In this document: positions 1 through 7,160 of the stretch, one piece after another
How positions within the stretch are numbered: the stretch's first letter is position 1
Layout: every line of letters starts with the position of its first letter
Origin: Gammaproteobacteria bacterium
GTDB lineage: Bacteria > Pseudomonadota > Gammaproteobacteria > Steroidobacterales > Steroidobacteraceae
NCBI GenBank assembly: GCA_010031985.1
Contig: RGYP01000039.1
Coordinates: 1 to 10,530, forward strand
Direction: 5' to 3'
Length of the DNA: 10,530 nt
Notes under the pieces: generated by a model
The model's database searches: none
Told to the model about the DNA's origin: nothing
Seen by the model: the letters and a program-made list of their open reading frames with translations, nothing else
Program-made: the position numbers and the translations under genes

Positions 1-713
1 TGGTCGGCGTACTCGAGCGAACGGGCACGCCGATCGATCGCACCGTACACGTCGGACTCGAAGCCATCACCGCAATCCACATCGACTGGCAGAGCGGCAT
101 GCAGGCCATGCCCGGCGGACGCGTGAGCGCCGACGAAGCCCGCGCCCAAGATCTCACCCCCGAATCGATCACCGCCTTCATGGTCGGCATGCGCAGCAAG
201 GTCATGACCTTCACCATGCAACGGGCGATCAATGAATACCGACAGGAGCCCTTGCTCGCCATCATCCCCGGAGTAGCCTTGACGCAACTCTGGAACCTGG
301 TCGGCATCGCCGACACCGCGCTGATGATCGTCGCCGCGTTCGTGGTGCTCGCAGGCCTGCTCGGCATGCTGACCGCCATCCTGACCAGCCTCAACGAACG
401 CCGACGCGAGATGGCGATCCTGCGCTCGGTGGGCGCACGTCCGCGCCACGTCTTCACGCTGCTGGTAGCCGAGGCCGGCATGCTGGCGAGCACCGGAGTC
501 GCTGCCGGCGTTGCCATTTGCTACGGTCTGATCTTCGCCTCGAGACCCCTGCTCGAGCGTCGTTTCGGAATCTTCCTCGATCCCGGTGGTCTCACGGGTT
601 ACGATTTCGCCATTCTGGGCACGATCATCGTCTCCGCCCTGCTCATGGGGGTGCTGCCGGCTTGGCGTGCCTACCGAAATACCTTGAGCGACGGACTCAC
701 CATCAGAGTCTGA
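1..713 (+). CDS. ABC transporter permease, FtsX/MacB family (C-terminal part)
   Basis: The reading frame is open from base 3 and ends at TGA 711-713, so the N-terminal half lies outside the window. The visible part starts with VGVLERTGTPIDRTVHVGLE, a stretch I associate with the periplasmic domain of FtsX-type permeases of lipoprotein- or metal-related ABC systems. Three hydrophobic segments follow, at about 285-390, 455-540 and 600-665. Between the first two lies the cytoplasmic motif NERRREMAILRSVGARPRHV, the ATPase-contacting loop typical of the FtsX domain. The protein should sit in the inner membrane and work with an ATP-binding subunit encoded upstream, not seen here. The next gene on the same strand, 51 bases on, encodes an exported DUF3299 protein and is probably cotranscribed. 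The family is clear; the substrate is not. Confidence 0.88.
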   Translation, partial: VGVLERTGTPIDRTVHVGLEAITAIHIDWQSGMQAMPGGRVSADEARAQDLTPESITAFMVGMRSKVMTFTMQRAINEYRQEPLLAIIPGVALTQLWNLVGIADTALMIVAAFVVLAGLLGMLTAILTSLNERRREMAILRSVGARPRHVFTLLVAEAGMLASTGVAAGVAICYGLIFASRPLLERRFGIFLDPGGLTGYDFAILGTIIVSALLMGVLPAWRAYRNTLSDGLTIRV

Positions 714-752
714 CGCCAGAGCCCGCCGCCACAACCCCGGATTTTGCAGACC

Positions 753-758
753 AAAGAG
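753..758 (+). promoter_or_regulatory. Ribosome binding site deciding the DUF3299 gene start
   Basis: AAAGAG lies 6 bases before the ATG at 765 and 9 before the ATG at 768. It therefore favours these starts over the TTG at 744 or the ATG at 759, which overlaps the end of the site. Confidence 0.5.
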
Positions 759-764
759 ATGTCG

Positions 765-1343
765 ATGATGACCAAACGCCTCGTTTCCGTTCTTGCCGCT
801 GCCTCGATGCTGCTGACTATGGCCTCCACCAGCGCTCAAGGCGTCACGCCACCCGCAGTGGGCACCCAGGCACCGGCCGTCACTCCAAAGAATACGGCGC
901 CCGGTGCAGTGCGCGAAATCGATTGGGACGAGTTGCTGCCCCCAGATGCCCGCGCACGCTTTGCTGCGGCGCCACCGGCTGCGGTGCACGACTATCTAGG
1001 CGAAGGCGGCATGGCCGCCCAACAGGTGATGGATTTCTCCATCAACAAGGCGCTCGAAGGCGCGAACATCAAAATTCCGGGGTTCATCGTCCCCCTCGAC
1101 GTCGGCAAAGACGGCCTGGTGACCGAGTTTTTCCTGGTGCCTTATTTCGGTGCCTGCATCCACGTGCCGCCACCGCCACCGAACCAGATCGTTTACGTAC
1201 GCATGGCCAAGGGCGTCGCGCTCGACTCCATCTACGAGGCCTACTGGATCACGGGCCGCATGAAAACCAGCAACAAGACGACGCGTCTCGGTGCCGCGGC
1301 GTATCAGCTCGATGCGAACAAAGTCGAAATCTACAAATACTGA
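765..1343 (+). CDS. Exported DUF3299 domain protein
   Basis: The 192-residue product begins with a Sec-type signal peptide: MMTKR, a hydrophobic core, then a likely cleavage after Ala24 in STSA/QG. The mature part is thus periplasmic. The C-terminal half carries the DUF3299 hallmarks: GFIVPLD at 106-112, EFFLVPYFGACIHVPPPPPNQ-type sequence at 121-141, and a YWITG segment at 160-164. Cys131 and His133, next to a run of five prolines (135-139), are candidate metal or redox residues; this is inference. The start at ATG 765 was chosen over the longer TTG start at 744 because of the ribosome site and the compact signal peptide. The gene follows an FtsX-type permease by 51 bases. Such pairs are, as I recall, common in Proteobacteria and sometimes close to zinc-uptake genes. 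The biochemical function of DUF3299 is unknown to me. Confidence 0.87.
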   Translation: MMTKRLVSVLAAASMLLTMASTSAQGVTPPAVGTQAPAVTPKNTAPGAVREIDWDELLPPDARARFAAAPPAAVHDYLGEGGMAAQQVMDFSINKALEGANIKIPGFIVPLDVGKDGLVTEFFLVPYFGACIHVPPPPPNQIVYVRMAKGVALDSIYEAYWITGRMKTSNKTTRLGAAAYQLDANKVEIYKY

Positions 1344-1358
1344 ACCAACCGAACCACC

Positions 1359-1703
1359 ATGCCGACGCTCTTCGAAAAAATCATCGCGCGCCAAATTGCG
1401 GGCGACATCGTTCATCAGGATGATCGTGTCACGGCCTTCCGCGACATCCATCCGCGGGCACCGGTGCACATCCTCATCGTGCCGAACAAACCGATCCCGA
1501 CCGCCAACGACATCGAGGACGGCGACGAAGCATTGGTGGGTCACATGTTCACGGTCGCCCGCGACCTCGCCAAGCGCGAGGGCATCGCTGATAACGGCTA
1601 CCGTCTGATCATCAACTGCAATACGCACGGCGGGCAGGAGGTCTATCACCTGCACGTGCATCTGGTCGGCGGCGCGCCGCTCGGCCCGATGTTGAGCCGC
1701 TGA
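1359..1703 (+). CDS. HIT family protein (HinT-like nucleoside phosphoramidate hydrolase)
   Basis: The 114-residue length is typical for bacterial HinT proteins. The histidine triad motif is HLHVHLVGG near residues 97-105, preceded by NGYRLIINCNTHGGQEVYHL, the conserved nucleotide-binding strand and loop. The N-terminal part has the expected FEKIIARQI and HILIVPNKPIP blocks. HIT proteins of this branch cleave AMP or GMP from phosphoramidates such as lysyl-AMP in the cytoplasm; the middle His of the motif is the nucleophile. The gene starts 15 bases after the DUF3299 gene and ends 19 bases before the peptidase gene, without a good Shine-Dalgarno sequence, so it is probably translated as part of the operon. 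The name hinT would fit, but orthology was not tested. Confidence 0.93.
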   Translation: MPTLFEKIIARQIAGDIVHQDDRVTAFRDIHPRAPVHILIVPNKPIPTANDIEDGDEALVGHMFTVARDLAKREGIADNGYRLIINCNTHGGQEVYHLHVHLVGGAPLGPMLSR

Positions 1704-1722
1704 GCGCATCGGCGGCAAAAGC

Positions 1723-2679
1723 ATGCGGCGCGAGCTCTATCCGGCTATCGAACCGAACCGCAGCGGCTGGCTGCGCGTCTCTGACCTGCACGAAATCTAC
1801 TGGGAAGAGAGCGGCAACCCGGACGGCAAACCGGTGGTATTCCTGCACGGCGGACCGGGTGGTGGCACCGATGCACGCATGCGCCGATTCTTTGATCCGG
1901 CGCGTTACCGCGTCGTGCTCTTCGATCAACGCGGCTGCGGCAAAAGCCGACCGCATTCCAGCCTGATCGACAACACCACCTGGCATCTGGTCGAAGACAT
2001 CGAGACTCTGCGCAAACATCTCGGCATCGAACACTGGCAGCTCTTCGGTGGCTCGTGGGGTTCGACCCTGGCGCTGGCCTATGCACAAACCCACCCGCAA
2101 CGGGTCACCGAACTCGTGCTGCGCGGCATTTTTCTGGTGCGTCCCTGGGAGTTTCGCTGGTTCTACGAAAGTCCCGATGGCACGGGCGCGCTGTTCCCCG
2201 ACCTCTACGAAGAATTCGTCAAACCCATTCCACCTGCCGAGCGTGACGATCTGATGCGGGCCTACTACCAGCGACTGACCAGCGACGACAGCCAAGTGCG
2301 CAAGCAGGCTGCGCGAGCCTGGTCGATCTGGGAAGGTGCGACGAGTTTTCTGCGACTCAATCCGGACTACGTCGCCAAGTTCGAAGAAAGCTCGGTTGCC
2401 GAGGCGTTCGCGCGTATCGAGTGTCACTACTTCATCCATGGTGGCTTTCTGCGAACACCCACCCAGCTGCTCGACGACGTACCGCGCATTCGCCACCTGC
2501 CCTGCACCATTGTGCAGGGTCGCTACGATGTCGTTTGCCCGATGAAAAGCGCCTGGGATCTGCACCGTGCCTGGCCGGAGGCCGAGCTGCGCATTGTCGG
2601 CGAGGCCGGTCACTCTGCGTTCGAACCCGGCATCCTGAGCGAGCTGATCGCCGCCACCGATCGCTACGCGGCTCGCTGA
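1723..2679 (+). CDS. pip: Proline iminopeptidase (alpha/beta hydrolase, S33 family)
   Basis: This cytosolic enzyme releases N-terminal proline from peptides. The 318-residue product matches the usual family length. An HGGPGGG oxyanion-loop motif is at 42-48, DQRGCGKS at 68-75, and the nucleophile elbow GGSWGS at 109-114 gives catalytic Ser111. The remaining catalytic residues are Asp269 in GRYDVVCP and His297 in EAGHSAF. The cap region contains WSIWEG at 200-205, typical of bacterial Pip. The N-terminus RRELYPAIEPNRSGWLRV also fits the family, which supports ATG 1723. The gene ends the left operon and overlaps the end of the opposing HExxH gene by 16 bases. No terminator can be seen at this convergent junction. 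Confidence 0.95.
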   Translation: MRRELYPAIEPNRSGWLRVSDLHEIYWEESGNPDGKPVVFLHGGPGGGTDARMRRFFDPARYRVVLFDQRGCGKSRPHSSLIDNTTWHLVEDIETLRKHLGIEHWQLFGGSWGSTLALAYAQTHPQRVTELVLRGIFLVRPWEFRWFYESPDGTGALFPDLYEEFVKPIPPAERDDLMRAYYQRLTSDDSQVRKQAARAWSIWEGATSFLRLNPDYVAKFEESSVAEAFARIECHYFIHGGFLRTPTQLLDDVPRIRHLPCTIVQGRYDVVCPMKSAWDLHRAWPEAELRIVGEAGHSAFEPGILSELIAATDRYAAR

Positions 2680-3146
2680 AGCCGTAGTCGACCCTCGACA
2701 TCGATGAGCTGCCGGCTCTGCAGCCACTCGCGCGCATCGGTTGCATCTTCGGCGAACCAACGTGCCGCCGACCCCAACCTGAAGCTGTACCCCCAGGCAT
2801 CCATGTCGGCCATCAGACATTCGCGCTTTACCGCGGGCAGCACGTCCGCCCAAAGAATTTGCAGATAGCAGACGGCGTTTTCTTCGGCGACGTCGCCGCC
2901 GGCATCACGCTCGAGATCATTGCGGCGCGCTTCATCCATGCATGCGTAGTGGGCCGCCTCGTGCAGTGCGGAGTGCAACGGTGTGTCTGGACGCAGGTAA
3001 AGAGTCGAGCCGACGAGTCCGGCCTCGCATTCACCCCAATAAGACCCGGGAATCGCAGCATTCTCGGCGACGTCTGCGGTGGCGAGGCCATATCCCGCAA
3101 ACAAGGCGTCGAGTGCGACGCGCAACGGTGCGTCGATCAGGCGCAC
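2664..3146 (-). CDS. Conserved-looking hypothetical protein with HExxH zinc-protease motif
   Basis: The 160-residue product has no signal peptide or membrane segment. It contains HEAAH at 62-66 within LHSALHEAAHYACMDEARR, and EENAVCYLQ at 88-96, 22-23 residues further on. The order HExxH, then Glu in a second helix, recalls zinc-dependent gluzincins such as the ImmA/IrrE group, whose second helix also reads E..AN-like. This assignment is inference from the motif only. A GTG at 3146 is taken as start because TGAGG lies 6 bases upstream, overlapping the lptE stop codon, which suggests coupled translation. The gene is 8 bases downstream of lptE, the place held by holA in E. coli. Its 3' end overlaps pip on the other strand by 16 bases. 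Role unknown; similar proteins may be annotated only as hypothetical. Confidence 0.82.
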   Translation of the reverse strand: MRLIDAPLRVALDALFAGYGLATADVAENAAIPGSYWGECEAGLVGSTLYLRPDTPLHSALHEAAHYACMDEARRNDLERDAGGDVAEENAVCYLQILWADVLPAVKRECLMADMDAWGYSFRLGSAARWFAEDATDAREWLQSRQLIDVEGRLRLQRAA

Positions 3147-3152
3147 AGCGTG

Positions 3153-3157
3153 CCTCA
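3153..3157 (-). promoter_or_regulatory. Ribosome binding site for the HExxH gene, overlapping the lptE stop
   Basis: On the minus strand the bases read TGAGG. The TGA is the lptE stop codon and the GAGG part sits 6 bases before the GTG start at 3146. This decides a GTG start and indicates translational coupling with lptE. Confidence 0.55.
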
Positions 3158-3664
3158 GCGCTGACTCGCCAGTCGTTGCAGTACGATGCCGGCCGCCTCT
3201 TGGGCCAGCGTGGTACGCAGTTGCTCGCGTTCACGCTCCTTGGCGAGCGCGATACGCTCATCGAAACTGAAATCGCGAGTGACGGTGACCTCTTCGCCCT
3301 CGATGCGCATCTCGTTACCCAGTCTGAGCGAGAACCGCACGACGTAGGTGAGCTCGTATTCGCGCGGCACGTTGCGAGCCGACACCGAAGCGACGCGCTC
3401 CGACAACTCGTCGCGCTCGATGATCAGCTGCGCGCTTGCGCCGGCTTGCAGCTGCGCCCCCGCATCGAGCAGGGCACGACGCATGGCGAGCACGAAGTCG
3501 CTTTGCGAGTCTGGCGTACGCAAGGAAATCTGCTGCAGCTCGGCAGCGAGCGGGACCGCGCCCTGTAAATGAAAGCCGCAACCGACGAGCAGCAGGGCCG
3601 CCACCAACGCGGCCGGAACCGCGCGCAGCGCAAATCGAAGCCGGGCGCATACCTCGGTCTGCAT
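3155..3664 (-). CDS. lptE: LPS-assembly lipoprotein LptE
   Basis: LptE plugs the LptD barrel in the outer membrane and helps deliver lipopolysaccharide to the cell surface. The 169-residue product has a lipoprotein signal: a hydrophobic stretch at 15-27, then LLLVGCGFHLQG, with Cys29 as the lipidated residue. GCGFHLQG directly after the lipobox is the family signature. The rest, rich in beta-prone segments such as YELTYVVRFSLRLG, fits the LptE fold. The ATG at 3664 lies 4 bases after the leuS stop, the conserved leuS-lptE arrangement of Proteobacteria. An Arg-rich start (residues 1-14) gives a slightly long n-region, but no better start is seen. No separate promoter is visible, so expression probably depends on leuS transcription. 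Confidence 0.93.
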   Translation of the reverse strand: MQTEVCARLRFALRAVPAALVAALLLVGCGFHLQGAVPLAAELQQISLRTPDSQSDFVLAMRRALLDAGAQLQAGASAQLIIERDELSERVASVSARNVPREYELTYVVRFSLRLGNEMRIEGEEVTVTRDFSFDERIALAKEREREQLRTTLAQEAAGIVLQRLASQR

Positions 3665-3668
3665 CGCG

Positions 3669-6299
3669 TCAGATCACCACGTTGACCAGCTTGCGCGGCA
3701 CGACGACGATTTTCTTTGGTGTGGCACCGCCGACGAATCGCCGTACTGTTTCATCGGCCAGCGCCGCGGTACGGATGGTCGCCTCGTCGGCATCGATGGC
3801 TACCGTCACCTGACTACGCAACTTGCCGTTGACCTGGACCACGAGCGTGAGAGCATCCTGCGCCAAAGCGTCTTGGTCGGCTGCGGGCCAACTGACGTCG
3901 ATGATCGCCCCGGCATGTCCGAGGGCCTGCCACAGCGCGTGACAAACATGCGGCACCATCGGCGACAACCCGATCACCGCGATTTCGAGTGCTTCCTGGA
4001 CGACCGCACGCCCCTGCGGCGAGCGATCTTCGAAACGCGACACGGCATTGAGCAACTCCATGACCGCCGCGACGGCAGTGTTGAAGGTACGACGACGGCC
4101 AATGTCGTCGGTGACCTTGATGAGCGCCTGGTGCGCTGCGCGACGCAGATCCTTTTGTGCCGCAGTCAACGCAGACTTGTCGAGCGGTACTGCGGCGCCT
4201 GCCGTCACGTGCTGATGCACCGCCGTCCACAGTCGACGGATGAAACGGAACGCGCCTTGCACGCCCTCGTCCGACCATTCGAGTGTCTGCTCTGGCGGGG
4301 CTGCAAACATCATGAAGAGACGGGCGGTATCGGCACCATATTTCTCGACGAGACTCTGCGGATCGACGCCGTTGTTCTTGGACTTGGACATCGTACCGAG
4401 CCCGTCGTAATTCACTTCGATGCGCGACCCGTCATCGCGTGTCACGAAGCAATGCCTGCTGCCGTCCTTTTCTTCGACGTCGACATCGGCAGGGTTGAAA
4501 TAGTGGCGACGCCCCTCGGCGGGCTGATGCGAGTAGATATGATTGAGCACCATGCCCTGCGTGAAAAGATTGGCGAAGGGCTCATCGATGCTCACCAGAC
4601 CGAGGTCGCGCATCACCTTGGTCCAGAACCGCGCATAGAGCAGGTGCAGGATCGCGTGTTCGATGCCGCCGATGTACTGATCGACCGGCAGCCAGTGCTC
4701 GACGCGCGCATCCACCATCGAACGCTCGTTGTCCGGGCAGGCGAAACGCAGGAAATACCAGGACGAGTCGACGAAAGTATCCATGGTGTCGGTTTCGCGA
4801 CGCGCCGGCTTGCCGCAATTCGGACAGTCGACTTTCCAGAAAGCCGCCGTCTTGCCGAGCGGGTTGCCGCTGCCATCGGGCACCAGATCTTCGGGTAACA
4901 CCACCGGCAACTGCGCATCGGGCACCGGCACTTCGCCACAGCTTTCGCAGTGGATGAGCGGGATCGGGCAGCCCCAATAGCGCTGCCGCGAAATCCCCCA
5001 ATCGCGCAGGCGAAACTGTACGCGCTTGCGGCCGAGGCCCTTGCGTTCGAGTGCGCTCGCAATCGCATCGACCGCCGGTTTGAATTCGAGTCCGGAAAAC
5101 TCCGCGGAATTCACGGTGATGCCGTGGTCACCATAGGATTCCTGCCACGGCGCCTGCACACTCTGCCAAGCACCGTCTTTGGGCTGTACGACGGTGACGA
5201 TCTCGATCTTGTTACGGATCGCGAACTCGAAGTCGCGCTCGTCGTGCGCAGGCACGCCCATCACCGCGCCCTCGCCGTAGCCCATCAACACGTAATTGGC
5301 GACCCATACCTCGACGGGCTTGCCGGTGAACGGATGCAGCACGTGCAGTCCCGTGCGCCGCCCTTTCTTTTCCATGGTGGCAACGTCTGCCTCCATGGTA
5401 CTGCCGCGTCGGCATTCGTCGATGAAGGCCTGCAGCGCGGGATCGCGCGCTCCGGCGGCGAGCGCGAGAGGATGCTCGGCGGCGATCGCCATGAAGGTGA
5501 CCCCGAACAAAGTGTCTGCGCGCGTGGTGAATACTTTGAGCGTCTCTACCGACTCACCGATCGCGCGCAGCGCGGTACGCGCGTCCTCGGCGAGCGGGAA
5601 GGCGATTTCCGCGCCCTCGCTACGCCCGATCCAGTTCGCCTGCATTACTTTGACGCGCTCGGGCCAGCCCTCGAGCCCTGCAAGCGCGCCGAGCAGTTCC
5701 TCGGCATAAGCCGTGATGTGGAGGTAATACATCGGGATCTCGCGCTTCTCGACCAGCGCACCGGTGCGCCAGCCGCGGCCGTCGATGACCTGCTCGTTGG
5801 CGAGCACCGTCTGATCGATCGGATCCCAATTCACCACACCCGTTTTTTTGTACGCGATGCCTTTCTCGCGCATGCGCAGGAAGAGCCACTGATTCCAACG
5901 GTAATACGCGGGATCGCAGGTGGCGAACTCGCGCTCCCAGTCGAGCGCAAAACCGAGCGCCTGCAACTGGCGCTTCATGTACGCAATGTTGTCGCGCGTC
6001 CATTTGGCCGGCGCCACGCCATTGGCCATGGCCGCGTTCTCGGCAGGCAGCCCGAAGGCGTCCCATCCCATGGGCTGCAGCACGTTGCGCCCCTGCATAC
6101 GCGCGAAACGCGAGAGCACGTCGCCGATCGTGTAGTTGCGCACATGACCCATGTGCAGGCGACCCGAGGGGTAGGGGAACATCGACAAGCAGTAGAACTT
6201 GCCTCTCGACGGGTCTTCTTTGGCAGCAAAGCTGCGCGCTGCATTCCAGTGCTGTTGCGCGGCGCGCTCAACGGCGGCGGGTTCGTAACGCTCGTCCAT
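3669..6299 (-). CDS. leuS: Leucyl-tRNA synthetase
   Basis: This class I synthetase attaches leucine to tRNA-Leu in the cytoplasm. The 876-residue length is normal for bacterial LeuRS. The ATP-binding HIGH motif appears as HMGH at 49-52 in FPYPSGRLHMGHVRNY. The editing domain has TTRADTLFG at 258-266 and GVPAHDERDFEFA at 348-360, with the conserved Asp356. Zinc-type cysteine pairs are at 451/454 and 492/495. WYFLRFA at 514-520 belongs to the catalytic core. The second signature reads TMSKS at 636-640 rather than KMSKS, followed by KNNGVDPQ as usual. Thr replaces the first Lys, while the two catalytically central residues (Ser-Lys) remain. The ATG at 6299 gives a standard N-terminus but only a weak ribosome site. 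The gene starts 87 bases after the VOC gene, and I see no convincing promoter in that gap. Confidence 0.98.
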   Translation of the reverse strand: MDERYEPAAVERAAQQHWNAARSFAAKEDPSRGKFYCLSMFPYPSGRLHMGHVRNYTIGDVLSRFARMQGRNVLQPMGWDAFGLPAENAAMANGVAPAKWTRDNIAYMKRQLQALGFALDWEREFATCDPAYYRWNQWLFLRMREKGIAYKKTGVVNWDPIDQTVLANEQVIDGRGWRTGALVEKREIPMYYLHITAYAEELLGALAGLEGWPERVKVMQANWIGRSEGAEIAFPLAEDARTALRAIGESVETLKVFTTRADTLFGVTFMAIAAEHPLALAAGARDPALQAFIDECRRGSTMEADVATMEKKGRRTGLHVLHPFTGKPVEVWVANYVLMGYGEGAVMGVPAHDERDFEFAIRNKIEIVTVVQPKDGAWQSVQAPWQESYGDHGITVNSAEFSGLEFKPAVDAIASALERKGLGRKRVQFRLRDWGISRQRYWGCPIPLIHCESCGEVPVPDAQLPVVLPEDLVPDGSGNPLGKTAAFWKVDCPNCGKPARRETDTMDTFVDSSWYFLRFACPDNERSMVDARVEHWLPVDQYIGGIEHAILHLLYARFWTKVMRDLGLVSIDEPFANLFTQGMVLNHIYSHQPAEGRRHYFNPADVDVEEKDGSRHCFVTRDDGSRIEVNYDGLGTMSKSKNNGVDPQSLVEKYGADTARLFMMFAAPPEQTLEWSDEGVQGAFRFIRRLWTAVHQHVTAGAAVPLDKSALTAAQKDLRRAAHQALIKVTDDIGRRRTFNTAVAAVMELLNAVSRFEDRSPQGRAVVQEALEIAVIGLSPMVPHVCHALWQALGHAGAIIDVSWPAADQDALAQDALTLVVQVNGKLRSQVTVAIDADEATIRTAALADETVRRFVGGATPKKIVVVPRKLVNVVI

Positions 6300-6386
6300 G
6301 GGTCAGCTCGTGGCCAAAAAAGCCTGAAAATACCGTCACTTCGGCGAGCGGCGATGGTACACGACGGCGCCCTCCCCCGCAGCCCG

Positions 6387-7070
6387 TCAAGCGCTCGGCG
6401 CGGTGCCGGTCGCGACGAAGCGCACTTTACAGCCGGGCGCAGTCCGCAACGCCACCTCATGCTCGCCGAGAGCCGCAAGTTCCGCCACCTCGATGGTGAG
6501 GCCCACCACTCGATCGCCCACGATCTGCACACCGCACAGTGCCTTCGCCCCATTGCGGTGACGCTGCACGGCCGGCTGGAACACCAACTCCGGCGTCAGA
6601 TGTTCGACCACGCACTCGAGCGCAGCCGGTGTACGCGCCGGGTCGCGCATGCACCAGAGAAATCGCGCATCGCCGCGGCGCTCGCCGTATTCGATGACGC
6701 GTGACGCCGTCATCACTTCCGACATGCCGGGCTCGCTGCACTGCGCACGCCAACTCCGCAGATCCTTCGAGCCGTAGGCGACGATGCAGAGCGCAGGCCC
6801 CCGCGTCAGCCACGGCGCAAGATGATGGCCAGTGACCACTCGAACCTCGGTCAATTCGACGTAGCCACGTTCCAGCATGACGTGGGCGCTGCGCTGCCCG
6901 AGATCGACCTTCTCGCCCGCCTCGTTCACCGCCACCAAAGCTTGCGGCGGGGTCGGATCGAAGCCGAGCTCGCGCCACTCCGCGCGCAAGGCATCGAGGT
7001 CAGGGCCGGCGAAGCCCACGTGATCCAGCGAATCTGGCGAATCCAGCGAATCCAGCGCACCCACCCGCAT
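6387..7070 (-). CDS. VOC / glyoxalase-like domain protein (Glyoxalase_3 type)
   Basis: The 227-residue product has the vicinal-oxygen-chelate pattern twice. The first half begins LDHVGFAGPDLDALRAEW (His17) and contains VMLERGYVEL with Glu72. The second half contains ALECVVEHLTPELVFQP with His157, then HRNGAKALCGVQI. The HLTPELVFQP/NGA combination resembles the Pfam Glyoxalase_3 group, whose substrates are mostly unknown. The ATG at 7070 was chosen over the GTG at 7094 because GAGGT lies 7 bases upstream of it and nothing suitable precedes the GTG. Just before the domain the protein has a short Leu/Pro-Asp-Ser repeat encoded by a 9-base tandem repeat. The gene is divergent from the cupin gene and precedes leuS on the same strand. 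A specific reaction cannot be assigned. Confidence 0.85.
   Translation of the reverse strand: MRVGALDSLDSPDSLDHVGFAGPDLDALRAEWRELGFDPTPPQALVAVNEAGEKVDLGQRSAHVMLERGYVELTEVRVVTGHHLAPWLTRGPALCIVAYGSKDLRSWRAQCSEPGMSEVMTASRVIEYGERRGDARFLWCMRDPARTPAALECVVEHLTPELVFQPAVQRHRNGAKALCGVQIVGDRVVGLTIEVAELAALGEHEVALRTAPGCKVRFVATGTAPSA
7022..7057. repeat. Tandem 9-base repeat in the VOC gene, four units
   Basis: Four adjacent units read gatccagcg, aatctggcg, aatccagcg, aatccagcg on the plus strand. The last two are identical, the first differs at one base and the second at two. On the coding strand they give LDS-LDS-PDS-LDH type triplets, so copy-number change would keep the frame. Confidence 0.85.
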
Positions 7071-7073
7071 CAA

Positions 7074-7082
7074 CCTCACCTC
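7074..7082 (-). promoter_or_regulatory. Ribosome binding site of the VOC gene
   Basis: The minus strand reads GAGGTGAGG just before the ATG at 7070. The GAGGT part is 7 bases from the start codon, an ideal spacing. It decides the ATG over the GTG at 7094, which has no such site. Confidence 0.65.
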
Positions 7083-7123
7083 GGCCGCGGACACCCCGCG
7101 GAACGGACGACATCGCGGTCTCG

Positions 7124-7151
7124 ATTGTAGGCGCCTGGCGGATTTGCTCCA
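7124..7151 (-). promoter_or_regulatory. Possible sigma-70 promoter of the VOC gene
   Basis: On the minus strand TACAAT (7124-7129, five of six consensus bases) is preceded by TGGAGC (7146-7151, three of six) with a 16-base spacer. Transcription would start near 7117, giving a leader of about 47 bases. The -35 element is weak, so this is a candidate only. It lies in the 90-base divergent region; I see no comparably good promoter for the cupin gene on the other strand. Confidence 0.35.
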
Positions 7152-7160
7152 CTAGGGCGC

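Noticed and set aside
518..1423. 301-codon plus-strand frame spanning permease, DUF3299 and HIT gene parts
   Set aside because: It crosses three well-supported genes in another frame and has an Arg/His-rich product with no motif.
996..1724. 242-codon open frame on the minus strand
   Set aside because: It lies opposite the DUF3299 and HIT genes, both of which have clear family motifs.
1612..2853. 413-codon open frame on the minus strand opposite pip
   Set aside because: It covers the clear proline iminopeptidase gene and parts of two other genes; no domain motif is visible, and the composition is that of an antisense shadow.
6300..6386. T-rich stretch in the leuS leader as terminator, attenuator or T-box
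   Set aside because: On the minus strand ggcttttttggcc has six T, but no stable hairpin stem precedes it, and none of the T-box landmarks I know can be recognised in these 87 bases.
6385..6390. TTGACG on the minus strand as a -35 element for leuS
   Set aside because: It is close to the consensus, but no -10-like hexamer lies 15-19 bases downstream; the nearest, TACCAT, is 25 bases away.
4950..6704. 584-codon open frame on the plus strand opposite leuS
   Set aside because: It is antisense to a certain leuS and runs on into the VOC gene. The product is rich in Arg, His and Asp without any recognisable motif. Long antisense frames are common in GC-rich DNA.
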